Shown here: one piece after another, positions 7,151 through 16,127 of the stretch
Layout: the number at the start of each line of letters is the position of its first letter
How positions within the stretch are numbered: the stretch's first letter is position 1
DNA from: Nocardioides sp. REDSEA-S33_B3
Lineage (GTDB): Bacteria > Actinomycetota > Actinomycetes > Propionibacteriales > Nocardioidaceae
Direction of reading: 5' to 3'
DNA length: 64,000 bases
Assembly: GCA_001627335.1 (NCBI GenBank)
Contig: LUPK01000038.1
Span: 1 to 64,000 of the forward strand
Made by a program: the position numbers and the translations under genes
The notes under the pieces: generated by a model
The model's database searches: none
Seen by the model: only the letters and a program-made list of their open reading frames with translations
What the model was told of the DNA's origin: nothing

Positions 7151-7302
7151 ACCGAGATCAACGCGCAGAACTGGAACTGGTTACACCTGCGGGCCGGGGC
7201 AGCCGCGGGACGTCATACAGCAGCAGCGGACGTCCCGTCCGCATGACGTCCCACGCCCGCGACCGTCGGGAAGATCAAGTCTTCAACCAGTGTTACGAAG
7301 GC

Positions 7303-8322
7303 ATGACCAAGAAGATCGGCTTCCTGTCCTTCGGGCACTGGACCCCCTCCCCGCACTCGGCGGCCCGCTCGGCCTCCGACGTGCTGCTCCAGTCGATCGA
7401 CCTCGCGGTCGCGGCGGAGGAGCTCGGCGTGGACGGCGCCTACTTCCGGGTGCACCACTTCGCTCGGCAACTGGCCTCGCCGTTCCCGCTCCTGGCCGCC
7501 GTCGGCGCGCGCACCAGCCGGATCGAGATCGGCACCGGCGTCATCGACATGCGCTACGAGAACCCGCTCTACATGGCCGAGGACGCCGGCGCCGCCGACC
7601 TCATCAGCGGCGGACGGCTCCAGCTCGGCATCAGCCGCGGCTCACCGGAGCAGGTCGTCGACGGCTACCGCTACTTCGGCTACGAGCCGGTCGACGGCGA
7701 CCACGCCGCGATGGCGCGGCAGCACACCTCGGTGCTGCTCGACGTGCTCACGGGCAAGGGGTTCGCCGAGCCGAGCCCACGCCCGATGTTCCCGAACCCG
7801 CCGGGCCTGCTGCGCATCGAGCCGCACTCCGAGGGTCTGCGGGACCGGATCTGGTGGGGCGCCGGCTCGCGGTCGACCGCGGAGTGGGCCGCCGAGCAGG
7901 GCATGAACCTGATGAGCTCCACGCTGCTGACCGAGGACACCGGCGTACCGTTCCACGAGCTGCAGGCCGAGCAGATCGAGATGTTCCGCAAGGCCTGGGA
8001 GGCCGCCGGCCACGAGCGCACCCCGCGGGTGAGCGTGAGCCGCAGCATCTTCCCGCTCGTCGACGACCGCGACCGCGCCTACTTCGGCACCCAGTCCGAG
8101 AGCCGCGACCAGGTCGGGCACATCGACGGCGGCATCGCGCGCTTCGGCAAGACGTACGCCGGTGAGCCGGACCGCCTGGTCGAGGAGCTCGCCGCCGACG
8201 AGGCCGTCCGCGCCGCCGACACGCTGCTGCTCACGGTGCCCAACCAGCTCGGCGTGGACTACAACGCCCACGTGCTGGAGTCGGTGATGACCCACCTGGC
8301 GCCGGCGCTCGGCTGGCGCTGA
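7303..8322 (+). CDS. LLM-class flavin-dependent oxidoreductase (luciferase-like)
   Basis: The 339-residue bacterial luciferase-like TIM barrel opens with KKIGFLSFGHW and carries DGAYFRVHHFARQLASPFPLLAAVGART, then IEIGTGVIDMRYENPLYMAEDA and LQLGISRGSPE, the FMN/F420 phosphate and sheet segments of the family. ATG 7303 is preceded by CGAAGG; longer in-frame extensions overlap the divergent promoter. It is a single gene. The substrate is unknown, and either FMN or F420 is possible. Confidence 0.8.
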   Translation: MTKKIGFLSFGHWTPSPHSAARSASDVLLQSIDLAVAAEELGVDGAYFRVHHFARQLASPFPLLAAVGARTSRIEIGTGVIDMRYENPLYMAEDAGAADLISGGRLQLGISRGSPEQVVDGYRYFGYEPVDGDHAAMARQHTSVLLDVLTGKGFAEPSPRPMFPNPPGLLRIEPHSEGLRDRIWWGAGSRSTAEWAAEQGMNLMSSTLLTEDTGVPFHELQAEQIEMFRKAWEAAGHERTPRVSVSRSIFPLVDDRDRAYFGTQSESRDQVGHIDGGIARFGKTYAGEPDRLVEELAADEAVRAADTLLLTVPNQLGVDYNAHVLESVMTHLAPALGWR

Positions 8323-8324
8323 GA

Positions 8325-8410
8325 GGTCTCGAGGCTCGCTCCGCTCGCACCTCGACCAGCACGTGCCGCTGGTCGAGGTGCGAGGAGCGTCAGCGACGAG
8401 CCAGGAGACC
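8325..8410. repeat. Dispersed palindromic element (family A-like), intergenic
   Basis: GCACCTCGACCAGC (8347-8360) and GCTGGTCGAGGTGC (8369-8382) are perfect 14-bp inverted arms around 8 nt, flanked by further complementary CTCGCT/AGCGACGAG and GGTCTC/GAGACC segments. It lies between two convergent genes. Confidence 0.65.
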
Positions 8411-8426
8411 CGGTGAGGGGACGCCC

Positions 8427-9452
8427 TCAGGACTCGTCGGTCTCCTCGACCGAGTCCGGGTGCGGCTCGTGCTCCACGGCCTGGGCGGGTGACTCGAGCA
8501 CCTCGGCGAGGTGGACCACCGCATCGCCGGAGGACACCAGGGGGGCCTCGGTACGGCCGATGACGATTCCCTCGCGGTCGGCGTGGACCAGCCGCACCCG
8601 CTTGCCGAAGGAGTCGAAGAGCCCGCCCAGACGCTCGCCCTTGGTGACCCGCTGTCCGAGCTCGGCCTCGAGGTGGAGCATCCCGGTGCCCCGGGCGCGG
8701 ACCCAGCCCGAGCGCCACGACTCCAGCGTCGGGGCGGGCGGGTCCTCCTCGGGGGGCTCGACCATCCCGAGGTGGGCGAGCACGCGGCGTACGCCGCGCA
8801 CGCCCGCGTCGACGGCCCAGCCGTCCATCCGCCACGCCTCGCCCGCCTCGTAGAGCAGCACCTTGGCGCCGGCCTCACGGGCCGCGGCGCGCAGCGACCC
8901 GTCGCGCAGCCGGGCGTGCATCATCACCGGTGCGCCGAAGGCCAGCGACAGCTCGCGGGTGCGCTCGTCCTCGAGGTCGGCGCGGATCTGCGGCAGGTTC
9001 GTGCGGCGGTCCGACCCGGTGTGCAGGTCGATGCCGACCTCGCACTTGGCGACCACCTCGGTCATCATCAGGTGCGCGATCCGGGCCGCCAGCGAGCCGC
9101 GGCGCGAGCCGGGGAAGGACCGGTTGAGGTCGCGCCGGTCGGGCAGGTAGCGGTCGCCGTTCATGAAGCCGAGCACGTTGACGATCGGCACCGCGATCAG
9201 CGTGCCGCGCAGGGACTTGGCGTCGAGGTCGGCCAGCACCTGGCGCACGACCTCGACCCCCACGGCCTCGTCGCCGTGGATGGCGGCGTCGATCCAGACG
9301 ATCGGCCCGTCGTGGCGCCCGTGGACGACGCGGATCGGCAGGTCGACGTCGGCCCCGGTCACCAGGCGCGTGATCGGCAGCGCCAAGGCCTGCTTGCGGC
9401 CGGCGCGGACCCGGACCGGACCGATCTCGAAGGAGTCGCGGGGCACGCTCAC
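8427..9452 (-). CDS. Succinylglutamate desuccinylase/aspartoacylase-family zinc carboxypeptidase
   Basis: The 341-residue protein has the M14-like zinc core: HGDE near 59 (His and Glu ligands), NRSFPG near 110, and DLHTGS near 142 with the third ligand. A C-terminal barrel-like half follows (GTGMLHLEAELGQRVTKGERL). The family cleaves N-acyl amino acids or related amides. It overlaps the upstream protease-like gene (GTGA), and that gene is divergent from rimK. This three-gene neighbourhood is common and suggests processing of alpha-linked or glutamate-type amide tails added by the ATP-grasp ligase. The exact substrate is unproven. Confidence 0.8.
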   Translation of the reverse strand: MSVPRDSFEIGPVRVRAGRKQALALPITRLVTGADVDLPIRVVHGRHDGPIVWIDAAIHGDEAVGVEVVRQVLADLDAKSLRGTLIAVPIVNVLGFMNGDRYLPDRRDLNRSFPGSRRGSLAARIAHLMMTEVVAKCEVGIDLHTGSDRRTNLPQIRADLEDERTRELSLAFGAPVMMHARLRDGSLRAAAREAGAKVLLYEAGEAWRMDGWAVDAGVRGVRRVLAHLGMVEPPEEDPPAPTLESWRSGWVRARGTGMLHLEAELGQRVTKGERLGGLFDSFGKRVRLVHADREGIVIGRTEAPLVSSGDAVVHLAEVLESPAQAVEHEPHPDSVEETDES

Positions 9453-9946
9453 CGTCCCCGGTTGCGACGGCGTACGGCGACGGGCGGGCGGGGACCGAGG
9501 TAGGACCGTCCCGGGTCCACGGCGTACCCCTGCCGCAGCGCCTCGCGCCCCACCAGCATCCGGAACCCCATCTCGTCGCGCCGCGAGAGAGTCATCTCCG
9601 CGGTCACCGTCCGCTCGAGCAGGGTGATCTCCATCGGGACGACGTAGCGCTCCTCGGCGTGACCGGAGGAGGAGCGGACCTCGCGCACGTCGATCACGGG
9701 GCAGCGGGCCTGGACGGCGTCCTCGTCGGTGCCCTGCCAGGGGTGGATGGAGAACGCGACCCAGCGCTCACCGTCCACCTGCTCCTCGACGAGGTCGAAG
9801 GCGTGGATCGCGCTGGTGCGTGCGCCGGTGTCGAGCTTGGCCTTGACCCACGGCACCCCGAGGCCGGGGAGGCTCACCCACTCACGCCAACCCGCGAGGG
9901 TGTAGGAAGGAATAGGGGGGTGGTCGCCCGTCGGCTCTGCTGGCAC
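9449..9946 (-). CDS. RimK-associated retropepsin-like protein (ATP-dependent zinc protease family)
   Basis: This 165-residue protein contains the single aspartyl-protease-like motif KLDTGARTSAIHA, the loop YVVPMEITL and the C-terminal MGFRMLVGREAL, typical of the family found beside rimK and named ATP-dependent zinc protease. GTG 9946 has GGAGAGGA about 9 nt upstream. An extension to 10009 would run into the divergent rimK promoter. It probably acts with the ligase and aspartoacylase neighbours. True proteolysis by this family is not well established. Confidence 0.75.
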   Translation of the reverse strand: MPAEPTGDHPPIPSYTLAGWREWVSLPGLGVPWVKAKLDTGARTSAIHAFDLVEEQVDGERWVAFSIHPWQGTDEDAVQARCPVIDVREVRSSSGHAEERYVVPMEITLLERTVTAEMTLSRRDEMGFRMLVGREALRQGYAVDPGRSYLGPRPPVAVRRRNRGR

Positions 9947-10025
9947 GCTGGCTCGTCCTCTCCGTCGCTCGGCACCCGTCGGGCACATGGTGGTCCACAC
10001 GTCCGGCACTCACACTCGGGTGGTC

Positions 10026-11216
10026 ATGAAACTAGCGATCCTGTCCCGCGCACCCCGCTCGTACAGTACGCAGCGCCTGCGCACCGCCGCGCTGGACCGT
10101 GGGCACACGGTCAAGGTGCTCAACACCCTGCGCTTCGGCATCGACCTGTCGGGTGACGAGCCGGACCTGCAGTTCCGCGGCAAGCAGCTCTCGCACTACG
10201 ACGCGATCCTGCCGAGGATCGGCAACTCCATCACCTACTTCGGCACCGCGGTGGTGCGGCAGTTCGAGCAGATGGACGTCTACACGCCCAACACCTCGTG
10301 GGGCATCGCCAACAGCCGCGACAAGCTCCGCGCGACCCAGATCCTGTCCCGCCACCAGATCGGGATGCCGGCCACGACCTTCGTGCAGGGCCGCGGCGAC
10401 GTGATCCCCGCGATCGAGCGGGTCGGCGGGGCGCCGGTGGTCATCAAGCTGCTCGAGGGCACCCAGGGCATCGGCGTCATCCTGGCCCCCGACATCAAGG
10501 TCGCCGAGGCGATCATCGAGACGCTGCAGTCGACCCGGCAGAACGTGCTGATCCAGCGCTTCGTCAAGGAGTCCAAGGGCCGCGACATCCGCGCCCTGGT
10601 CGTCGGAGACCGGGTCGTGGCGGCGATGCGCCGGGTCGCGCAGGGCGACGAGTTCCGCTCCAACGTGCACCGCGGCGGGTCCGTGGAGCCGGTCGACCTC
10701 GACCCGGCCTTCGAGCGCGCGGCCGTGCGCTCGGCCCAGATCATGGGCCTGCGGGTCGCCGGCGTCGACATGCTCGAGGGCAACGACGGGCCGCTGGTCA
10801 TGGAGGTCAACTCCTCGCCGGGCCTGGAGGGCATCGAGCGCGCCACCGACCTCGACGTCGCCGGCGCGATCATCGACTACATCGACAACCAGGTGGCCTT
10901 CCCCGAGATCGACGTGCGCCAGCGGCTCACCGTCTCCACCGGCTACGGCGTCGCGGAGATCCTGGTCTTCGAGGCCTCGGACATGGTGGGCAAGACCCTG
11001 GGCGACTCCGGCCTCCGCGAGCGCGACATCACCGCCCTGACCCTGCACCGCGGCACCCAGGTCATCCCCAACCCCAATGCCGGCCACGTGCTGGAGGCCG
11101 GCGACCGGTTGCTCTGCTTCGGCAAGCTCGAGGAGATGCGCTCGATGATCCCGAGCCGTCGCAAGCGGATGCGCAAGCCGAAGAAGCTGCCCGCCGAGCC
11201 GATCCACGACGCCTGA
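10026..11216 (+). CDS. rimK: RimK-type ATP-grasp ligase with C-terminal RCK-like domain
   Basis: This 396-residue protein is a RimK/GshB ATP-grasp amino-acid ligase. Residues 1-95 are the N-domain (MKLAILSRAPRSYS). The ATP-grasp core follows: VVIKLLEGTQGIGVIL near 139, RFVKESKGRDIRALVVGDR near 179, and metal-binding VMEVNSSPGLEGIE near 259. Residues about 300-380 form a TrkA-C/RCK-C-like domain (VGKTLGDSGLRERDITALTLHRG...LEAGDRLLCFG) that plain E. coli RimK lacks, perhaps a small-molecule sensor. E. coli RimK adds glutamates to ribosomal protein S6; the target here may differ. ATG 10026 fits the family N-terminus. Confidence 0.85.
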   Translation: MKLAILSRAPRSYSTQRLRTAALDRGHTVKVLNTLRFGIDLSGDEPDLQFRGKQLSHYDAILPRIGNSITYFGTAVVRQFEQMDVYTPNTSWGIANSRDKLRATQILSRHQIGMPATTFVQGRGDVIPAIERVGGAPVVIKLLEGTQGIGVILAPDIKVAEAIIETLQSTRQNVLIQRFVKESKGRDIRALVVGDRVVAAMRRVAQGDEFRSNVHRGGSVEPVDLDPAFERAAVRSAQIMGLRVAGVDMLEGNDGPLVMEVNSSPGLEGIERATDLDVAGAIIDYIDNQVAFPEIDVRQRLTVSTGYGVAEILVFEASDMVGKTLGDSGLRERDITALTLHRGTQVIPNPNAGHVLEAGDRLLCFGKLEEMRSMIPSRRKRMRKPKKLPAEPIHDA

Positions 11217-11255
11217 GATCCGCCGCCTGGGGGGTCCCCCGGCGGAGGAGCCCTG

Positions 11256-11283
11256 GCTCACCCGACCGCACGGCCGGGTGAGC
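11256..11283 (+). terminator. Hairpin after rimK
   Basis: GCTCACCCG (11256-11264) and CGGGTGAGC (11275-11283) form a 9-bp stem around 10 nt, 40 nt after the rimK stop. There is no T-run. A smaller GGGGG/CCCCC stem precedes it. Confidence 0.55.
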
Positions 11284-11316
11284 AGCCCGCGCCGATGCGT
11301 GGGCAGGGTCGTGCGC

Positions 11317-12549
11317 ATGACCCCCTCCGACGAGCGTGAGACGCCCGCCGAGCAGGAGTCCGTCGCGCTGGTCCTCGACGCGGGCGGGGCGCGCTCGGCC
11401 TACCAGGTCGGGGCGCTGGAGGTGCTGCTGCCGGCGCTGGCCGAGCGCGGCCACCGCCCCACGGTCCTGGTCGGCACGAGCGCGGGTGCGCTGATCTGCG
11501 GCGGACTGGCCGGGGTCGCGGACCGTCCCGCCCCGGCCCAGGCCGCGGCGCTGCGCGACCTGCTCGACCACGTCACCAAGCCGGCGGTGATCACGCCGCT
11601 CTGGCGGCAGGTGCCCGAGGTGGTGGCGAGGTACGCCTCGGAGACGCTCGGGCTGAGCAGGTTCCGCCTGCGCGGGCTCTTCGGCACCGGTCCGCTGCGC
11701 GCGACCCTGGCCGAGGCGCTGGACTGGGAGGCCGTGCACCGGCACCTGTCCGACGACACGCTCGACGCGGTGGCCGTGACCGCCACGACGGTGCGCACCG
11801 GGCAGGTCACGATGTTCACCGAGGGCCGCGGGGCCGACCTGCCGCGGCCGGCGCCCGGTCAGCACCGTCGCTACGTCGACACCCACCTCGAGGTCGAGCA
11901 CCTGATGGCCTCGGCGGCCATCCCCGCGCTCTTCCCCTCGGTGCAGGTGCACGCCCCCGAGGAGGCCGCCGGGTGGTACGTCGACGGCGCCACGCGTCGC
12001 CGGCACCCTCTGGTCCCCGCGCTGGAGCTCGGCGCCACCCACGTCGTGGCCGTCGGCACCGGCAGCCTGCGCGCGCCGGCCGTCGACCGCTCCGCGGACC
12101 GGGAGCCGGTCGACCTCGGCGACGGCGTGGCGACGCTGCTCGGCGCCGTGATGGACGACCCGATGCGTCACGACCTGCGGCGGCTGCGCCAGACCAACCG
12201 CCTGCTGCAGGACCCCGGCACCGCCGAGGCCGTGCAGCGGATGCGGCGCGAGGAGGGCGAGCGGGACCTGCGGGTGGTGCCGCACGTCGCGGTCGCCCCC
12301 GATCGGGGGGACGAGCTCGCGGCCGCGGCGATGGAGGTCTTCGACCGCAACCACCGCACCCTGCTGGGGACGGCGGCCGACCCGGACCTGCAGGTCGTGC
12401 ACCGGCTCCTGGGCGGGGACAGCCCGCTGCAGGGCGAGCTGCTGTCCTACTTGCTCTTCGACCGTGACTTCTTCGGGGCCGCCGCGGACCTCGGGCGCCG
12501 CGACGCCCGCCGGTGGGTCGAGGAGCACCCCGACCTCTGGGCCACCTGA
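11317..12549 (+). CDS. Patatin-like phospholipase
   Basis: The 410-residue protein has the patatin Ser-Asp dyad. The oxyanion segment is LDAGGARSAYQVGALEVL, the nucleophile elbow is GTSAGA, and the catalytic Asp is in YVDGATRR. It would hydrolyse acyl esters of phospholipids or neutral lipids. No signal peptide or membrane segment is seen, so it is likely cytosolic or membrane-peripheral. ATG 11317 was preferred to GTG 11278 because the latter lies inside the upstream hairpin. It is a single gene convergent with the DrrAB-type exporter. Confidence 0.8.
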   Translation: MTPSDERETPAEQESVALVLDAGGARSAYQVGALEVLLPALAERGHRPTVLVGTSAGALICGGLAGVADRPAPAQAAALRDLLDHVTKPAVITPLWRQVPEVVARYASETLGLSRFRLRGLFGTGPLRATLAEALDWEAVHRHLSDDTLDAVAVTATTVRTGQVTMFTEGRGADLPRPAPGQHRRYVDTHLEVEHLMASAAIPALFPSVQVHAPEEAAGWYVDGATRRRHPLVPALELGATHVVAVGTGSLRAPAVDRSADREPVDLGDGVATLLGAVMDDPMRHDLRRLRQTNRLLQDPGTAEAVQRMRREEGERDLRVVPHVAVAPDRGDELAAAAMEVFDRNHRTLLGTAADPDLQVVHRLLGGDSPLQGELLSYLLFDRDFFGAAADLGRRDARRWVEEHPDLWAT

Positions 12550-12560
12550 CCCCCCGCGGG

Positions 12561-12607
12561 GCGGGACTGCCGGGGCGGGGCTGCCGGGGCGGGGCTGCCG
12601 GGCGGGA
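12561..12607. repeat. Tandem GC-rich 14-bp repeats between convergent genes
   Basis: CTGCCGGGGCGGGG recurs about three times, the last copy imperfect. It separates the convergent patatin and permease genes and shows no other feature. Confidence 0.5.
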
Positions 12608-13450
12608 CTACTTGGTGCCGGCCGAGAGCCGGTAGCGACGCACCGAGAGCGGCACGAAGACGACCAGGATGATCGCGACCCACAGCAGGGTGTAGAGCAC
12701 CGGGTGCTGCATCGACCAGGCGTCGGGCACGGCGCCGCGCGGGTCGACGTTGCCGAACAGCTCGCGGCTGGCCTGGGTGAGCGCCGAGACCGGGTTCCAC
12801 TCGACCAACGTGCGTAGGAAGCCGTCGAAGGACTCCAGCGGCACGAAGGCGTTGGAGACGAAGGTCAGCGGCATGATGACGATGAACGAGGCGTTGTTGA
12901 TGACCTCGACGCTCGGGACCATCAGCCCGACCCAGGCCATCACCCAGCTCACGGCGTAGGCGAACAGCAGCAGCAGCGCGAAGCCGAGCACCGCGTCGAG
13001 GAAGCCCTCGCGGATGCGCCAGCCCACGAGCAGGCCGGTCAGCGCCATGATCGCCAGGCTCAGCACGTTGTAGACGACGTCGGAGGTGGTGCGGCCGACC
13101 AGCACCGCGGCCTGCGACATCGGCAGGGACCGGAACCGGTCGATGATGCCCTTCTGCATGTCCTCGGCCAGCCCGGCGCCGGTGAACGTCGCCCCGAAGA
13201 CGACGGTCTGGGCGAAGATGCCGGCGATGAGGAACTCGCGGTAGCCCACGCCGCCGGTGTCGATCGCGCCGCCGAAGACGAAGGCGAAGAGCAGCACGAA
13301 CATGATCGGGCTGATCAGCACGAAGACGAGCACCTCGGGCACCCGCTTGATCTTGATCAGGTTGCGCTTGGCGACGACCCAGCCGTCGGTCAGCGCGCGG
13401 ACCACTCCGGTGGGGCGGGACTGCTCGAAGGTCGGGGCGGGCGTGCTCAT
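12608..13450 (-). CDS. DrrB-type ABC-2 permease
   Basis: This 280-residue membrane protein has six predicted helices, including VLVFVLISPIMFVLLFAFVF near 41 and ALLLLFAYAVSWVMAWVGL. It carries the ABC-2 signature region GAGLAEDMQKGIIDRFRSLPMS that contacts the ATPase. It is the export channel partner of the upstream ATPase, with which it overlaps by ATGA. Family members pump anthracyclines or other lipophilic compounds and also some lipids. A P450 lies divergently 200 bp beyond the ATPase; the exported compound is unknown. Confidence 0.85.
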   Translation of the reverse strand: MSTPAPTFEQSRPTGVVRALTDGWVVAKRNLIKIKRVPEVLVFVLISPIMFVLLFAFVFGGAIDTGGVGYREFLIAGIFAQTVVFGATFTGAGLAEDMQKGIIDRFRSLPMSQAAVLVGRTTSDVVYNVLSLAIMALTGLLVGWRIREGFLDAVLGFALLLLFAYAVSWVMAWVGLMVPSVEVINNASFIVIMPLTFVSNAFVPLESFDGFLRTLVEWNPVSALTQASRELFGNVDPRGAVPDAWSMQHPVLYTLLWVAIILVVFVPLSVRRYRLSAGTK

Positions 13451-14436
13451 CGGGTCACCTCGGCGGTCTCGGAGGGGTCGGTCGTGGGCTGGTCGGACTC
13501 GGTCGCGTGACCGGTCAGGCTGAGGAAGACGTCGTCGAGGGTCGGGCGGCGCAGACCGATGTCGAGCACGGCGACGGACTCGCGCTCGAGGCCCTCGAGC
13601 ACCCGGCGCAGCGCCCCGACGCCACCGTCGACGGCGGCGGTGAGCTCGCGGCCGTTCTCCCCGACGCCGACCTCGCCGCTGGCGACCTCGCCCAGCAGGG
13701 ACCGGACCCGGTCGCGGTCGGCGGGGTCGGCCAGGACGACCTCGACCCTTTCGCCACCGGTCTGCGACTTCAGCTCGTCGGCGGTGCCGCGGGCGATGGC
13801 ACGACCGCGGTCGATGACCAGGATGTCGTCGGCGAGGCGGTCGGCCTCCTCGAGGTACTGGGTGGTGAGCAGCAGCGTCGCACCCGAGGCGACCAGCTCG
13901 CGGATGACGTCCCACATCTGCACCCGGCTGCGCGGGTCGAGACCGGTCGTCGGCTCGTCGAGCACCAGCACCGGCGGCGCCGCGACCAGCGCACCGGCCA
14001 GGTCGAGGCGCCGGCGCATGCCGCCGGAGTAGGTCTTCGAGGGCCGGTCGCCGGCGTCGGCGAGGGCGAAGCGCTCCAGCAGCTCGTGCGCGCGGGCTCG
14101 CGCCTGGGTGCGGCCCATGCCGTAGAGCCGACCGACCATCTCGAGGTTCTCGAACCCGGTGAGGTGCTCGTCGACCGCGGCGTACTGGCCCGAGAGGCCG
14201 ATGCGCGAGCGCACCCCGTCGGGGTCGGCGAGGATGTCGACGCCGGCGACGACCGCGGAGCCCGCGTCGGGCTTGAGCAGCGTCGTCAGCACGCGCACGG
14301 CCGTGGTCTTGCCGGCGCCGTTGGGGCCCAGCAGGGCCAGGACCGTGCCCTCGGGCACGGTGAGGTCGAGGCCGGCGAGGGCCTCCACCTCCTTGTAGCG
14401 CTTCACCAGGCCGGTGGCCGTGATCATGTCGGTCAT
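13447..14436 (-). CDS. DrrA-type ABC transporter ATPase
   Basis: The 329-residue protein has the DrrA subfamily layout: Walker A GPNGAGKTT (about 37-45), signature YSGGMRRRLDLA, Walker B VLVLDEPTTGLD, H-loop replaced by Gln (TTQYLEEAD), and the C-terminal domain ending RRPTLDDVFLSLTGH. The Gln in place of the switch His is usual for DrrA. It energises export through the permease downstream. ATG 14436 has GAGGACGCG just upstream. Expression is apparently as a two-gene operon. Confidence 0.88.
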   Translation of the reverse strand: MTDMITATGLVKRYKEVEALAGLDLTVPEGTVLALLGPNGAGKTTAVRVLTTLLKPDAGSAVVAGVDILADPDGVRSRIGLSGQYAAVDEHLTGFENLEMVGRLYGMGRTQARARAHELLERFALADAGDRPSKTYSGGMRRRLDLAGALVAAPPVLVLDEPTTGLDPRSRVQMWDVIRELVASGATLLLTTQYLEEADRLADDILVIDRGRAIARGTADELKSQTGGERVEVVLADPADRDRVRSLLGEVASGEVGVGENGRELTAAVDGGVGALRRVLEGLERESVAVLDIGLRRPTLDDVFLSLTGHATESDQPTTDPSETAEVTR

Positions 14437-14649
14437 CGCGTCCTCAGTCGTCGTGGGGTGGTCGTCGTCGGAGAGGTGGATCGAGGTGGCGGGGCATCGC
14501 CCGAGGATGCCGTCGCGACGCTACTGACCGCCACCGACATCCGAACTCATCGGATCCCGCACCGGAGTCCTCGTCGGTCGCCGTGTCCCCGGACGGGACC
14601 CTGGACGAGACCCTGGACAGGGCACGCGCGGTGCGTCAGCGTGAACCGC

Positions 14650-15858
14650 ATGAGCATCGGGACGGTGACGTTCACGCCACGAGGAGCCGACAGCTGGGCC
14701 GACCCCTGGGGCGAGTACGCCGCGCTGCGCACCCACGACCCGGTGCACCACGTGGTCCCGCCCGAGCACCCGGAGCGCGACTACTACGTGCTGTCCCGAC
14801 ACGCCGACATCCTGGCCGCCGCCGTGGACACGCAGACGTTCTCCTCCGCGCAGGGCCTGACGACGGCGTACGGCGAGATCGAAGCCATCGGCCTGGCCGA
14901 GCCGCCGCTGGTGATGCAGGACCCGCCGGCGCACACGGCGTTCCGCAAGCTGGTCGCGCGCGGGTTCACCCCGCGCCAGGTCGCCGACCTCGAGCCGGAC
15001 GTCCGCGCGTTCGTGCGGGAGCGGCTGCCCGCGCTGGCCGACGGCGGGGACGTGGTGGAGACGTTGTTCAAGCCGCTGCCGAGCATGGTGGTGGCGCACT
15101 ACCTCGGGGTGCCCGAGGAGGACCGGGTCGCCTTCGACGGCTGGACCGAGGCGATCGTCGCGGCCGGCGGTTCCGGCGACGCGCTCACCGCGGCCGACGC
15201 CGCCGGGGAGATGCTGGCGTACTTCGCGGCGCTGGTGGAGCGGCGGCGCCGCGAGCCGCTCGACGACCCCGGCCCCGACACGGTCGCCCACCTCGTCGCC
15301 GCCGGCCGGGCCGACGACCAGGACGGCCTGGTCGCGGTGCTCGGCTACGTCTTCACCATGGTCACCGGCGGCAACGACACCACCACCGGGCTGCTCGGCG
15401 GCGCGGTGCAGCTGCTGGCCGCCGACCCGGCCCAGCGGGCGCGGCTGACCTCCGGCGAGGTGCCGGTCGAGGTGGCGCTCGAGGAGCTGCTCCGCCTGAC
15501 CTCCCCCGTCCAGGGCCTCGCCCGGACCACCACCCGTGACGTCGAGCTGCACGGGGTGGAGGTCCCGGCCGGCCGCAAGGTCCTCCTGCTGTACGCCGCC
15601 GGTAACCGCGACCCGGAGCGCTACGGCCCCGACGCCGACTCGCTGGACGTCGGGCGGCGCCCCTCCCAGATCCTCACCTTCTCCCAGGGCAGCCACCACT
15701 GCCTCGGCGCTGCCGCCGCCCGGCTCCAGGGACGGGTCGCGCTGGAGGAGCTGCTGGCGGCGTACCCGGACTTCGAGGTCGACCCCGCCGGTGTCCGGTG
15801 GGCGCCCGGGCCCTACGTCCGGCGGCCCGCGGCGGTGCCGTTCGTGGGCCGCCCGTGA
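14650..15858 (+). CDS. Cytochrome P450
   Basis: This is a 402-residue class-I bacterial P450. The I-helix is VTGGNDTTT, the K-helix ExxR is EELLR, and the heme loop FSQGSHHCLG places the thiolate at Cys351. FSQG replaces the commoner FGxG. QDPPAHTAFRKLVARGFTPRQVA is the C-helix region. It needs ferredoxin and a reductase, neither encoded nearby. GTG 14641 is an alternative start three codons upstream. The 213 bp before it hold no other recognisable feature. The substrate is unknown; CYP families using terpenes, fatty acids or steroids look alike at this level. Confidence 0.85.
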   Translation: MSIGTVTFTPRGADSWADPWGEYAALRTHDPVHHVVPPEHPERDYYVLSRHADILAAAVDTQTFSSAQGLTTAYGEIEAIGLAEPPLVMQDPPAHTAFRKLVARGFTPRQVADLEPDVRAFVRERLPALADGGDVVETLFKPLPSMVVAHYLGVPEEDRVAFDGWTEAIVAAGGSGDALTAADAAGEMLAYFAALVERRRREPLDDPGPDTVAHLVAAGRADDQDGLVAVLGYVFTMVTGGNDTTTGLLGGAVQLLAADPAQRARLTSGEVPVEVALEELLRLTSPVQGLARTTTRDVELHGVEVPAGRKVLLLYAAGNRDPERYGPDADSLDVGRRPSQILTFSQGSHHCLGAAAARLQGRVALEELLAAYPDFEVDPAGVRWAPGPYVRRPAAVPFVGRP

Positions 15859-15884
15859 CGCTTCCCACCGTGGTGGGACTGGAG

Positions 15885-15890
15885 TAGCAT
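15885..15890 (+). promoter_or_regulatory. Leaderless -10 box (TAGCAT) of the mazE-like operon
   Basis: TAGCAT is followed by 6 nt and ATG 15897, without a Shine-Dalgarno site. It would drive the whole mazE-mazF-psuK-psuG set, since every junction downstream overlaps. Confidence 0.5.
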
Positions 15891-15896
15891 CGCGGC

Positions 15897-16127
15897 ATGA
15901 AGATCAGCGTCAGCCTCCCCGACGAGGACGTCGCCGCGCTCGACGAGTTTGCGCAGCGAACAGGCCTGCCGTCCCGTTCGGCGGCAGTGCTGCACGCGGT
16001 CCGGCTCCTGCGTCACCCCGATCTGGAGAGCCACTACGCCGAGGCATGGGAGGACTTCGAGTCCTCGGGCGAGGCGGCGGCCTGGGCAGCGGCGACGGCC
16101 GACGGGCTCGATCGTGCGCAGGGGTGA
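15897..16127 (+). CDS. MazE-like antitoxin (ribbon-helix-helix type)
   Basis: This 76-residue protein opens with a ribbon strand MKISVSLPDEDVAALDEFAQRTGLPSRSAAVLHAVRLL, a typical RHH DNA-binding fold. An acidic, Ala-rich C-terminal tail follows (SSGEAAAWAAATADGLD), expected to wrap the toxin. The next gene overlaps by 14 bp and encodes a MazF-family protein. As in other pairs it should repress its own promoter alone and with the toxin. The leaderless -10 box fixes the start. Confidence 0.8.
   Translation: MKISVSLPDEDVAALDEFAQRTGLPSRSAAVLHAVRLLRHPDLESHYAEAWEDFESSGEAAAWAAATADGLDRAQG

Noticed and set aside
13447-14436. DrrA defective because the switch His is Gln
   Set aside because: Gln at this position is normal for the DrrA subfamily.
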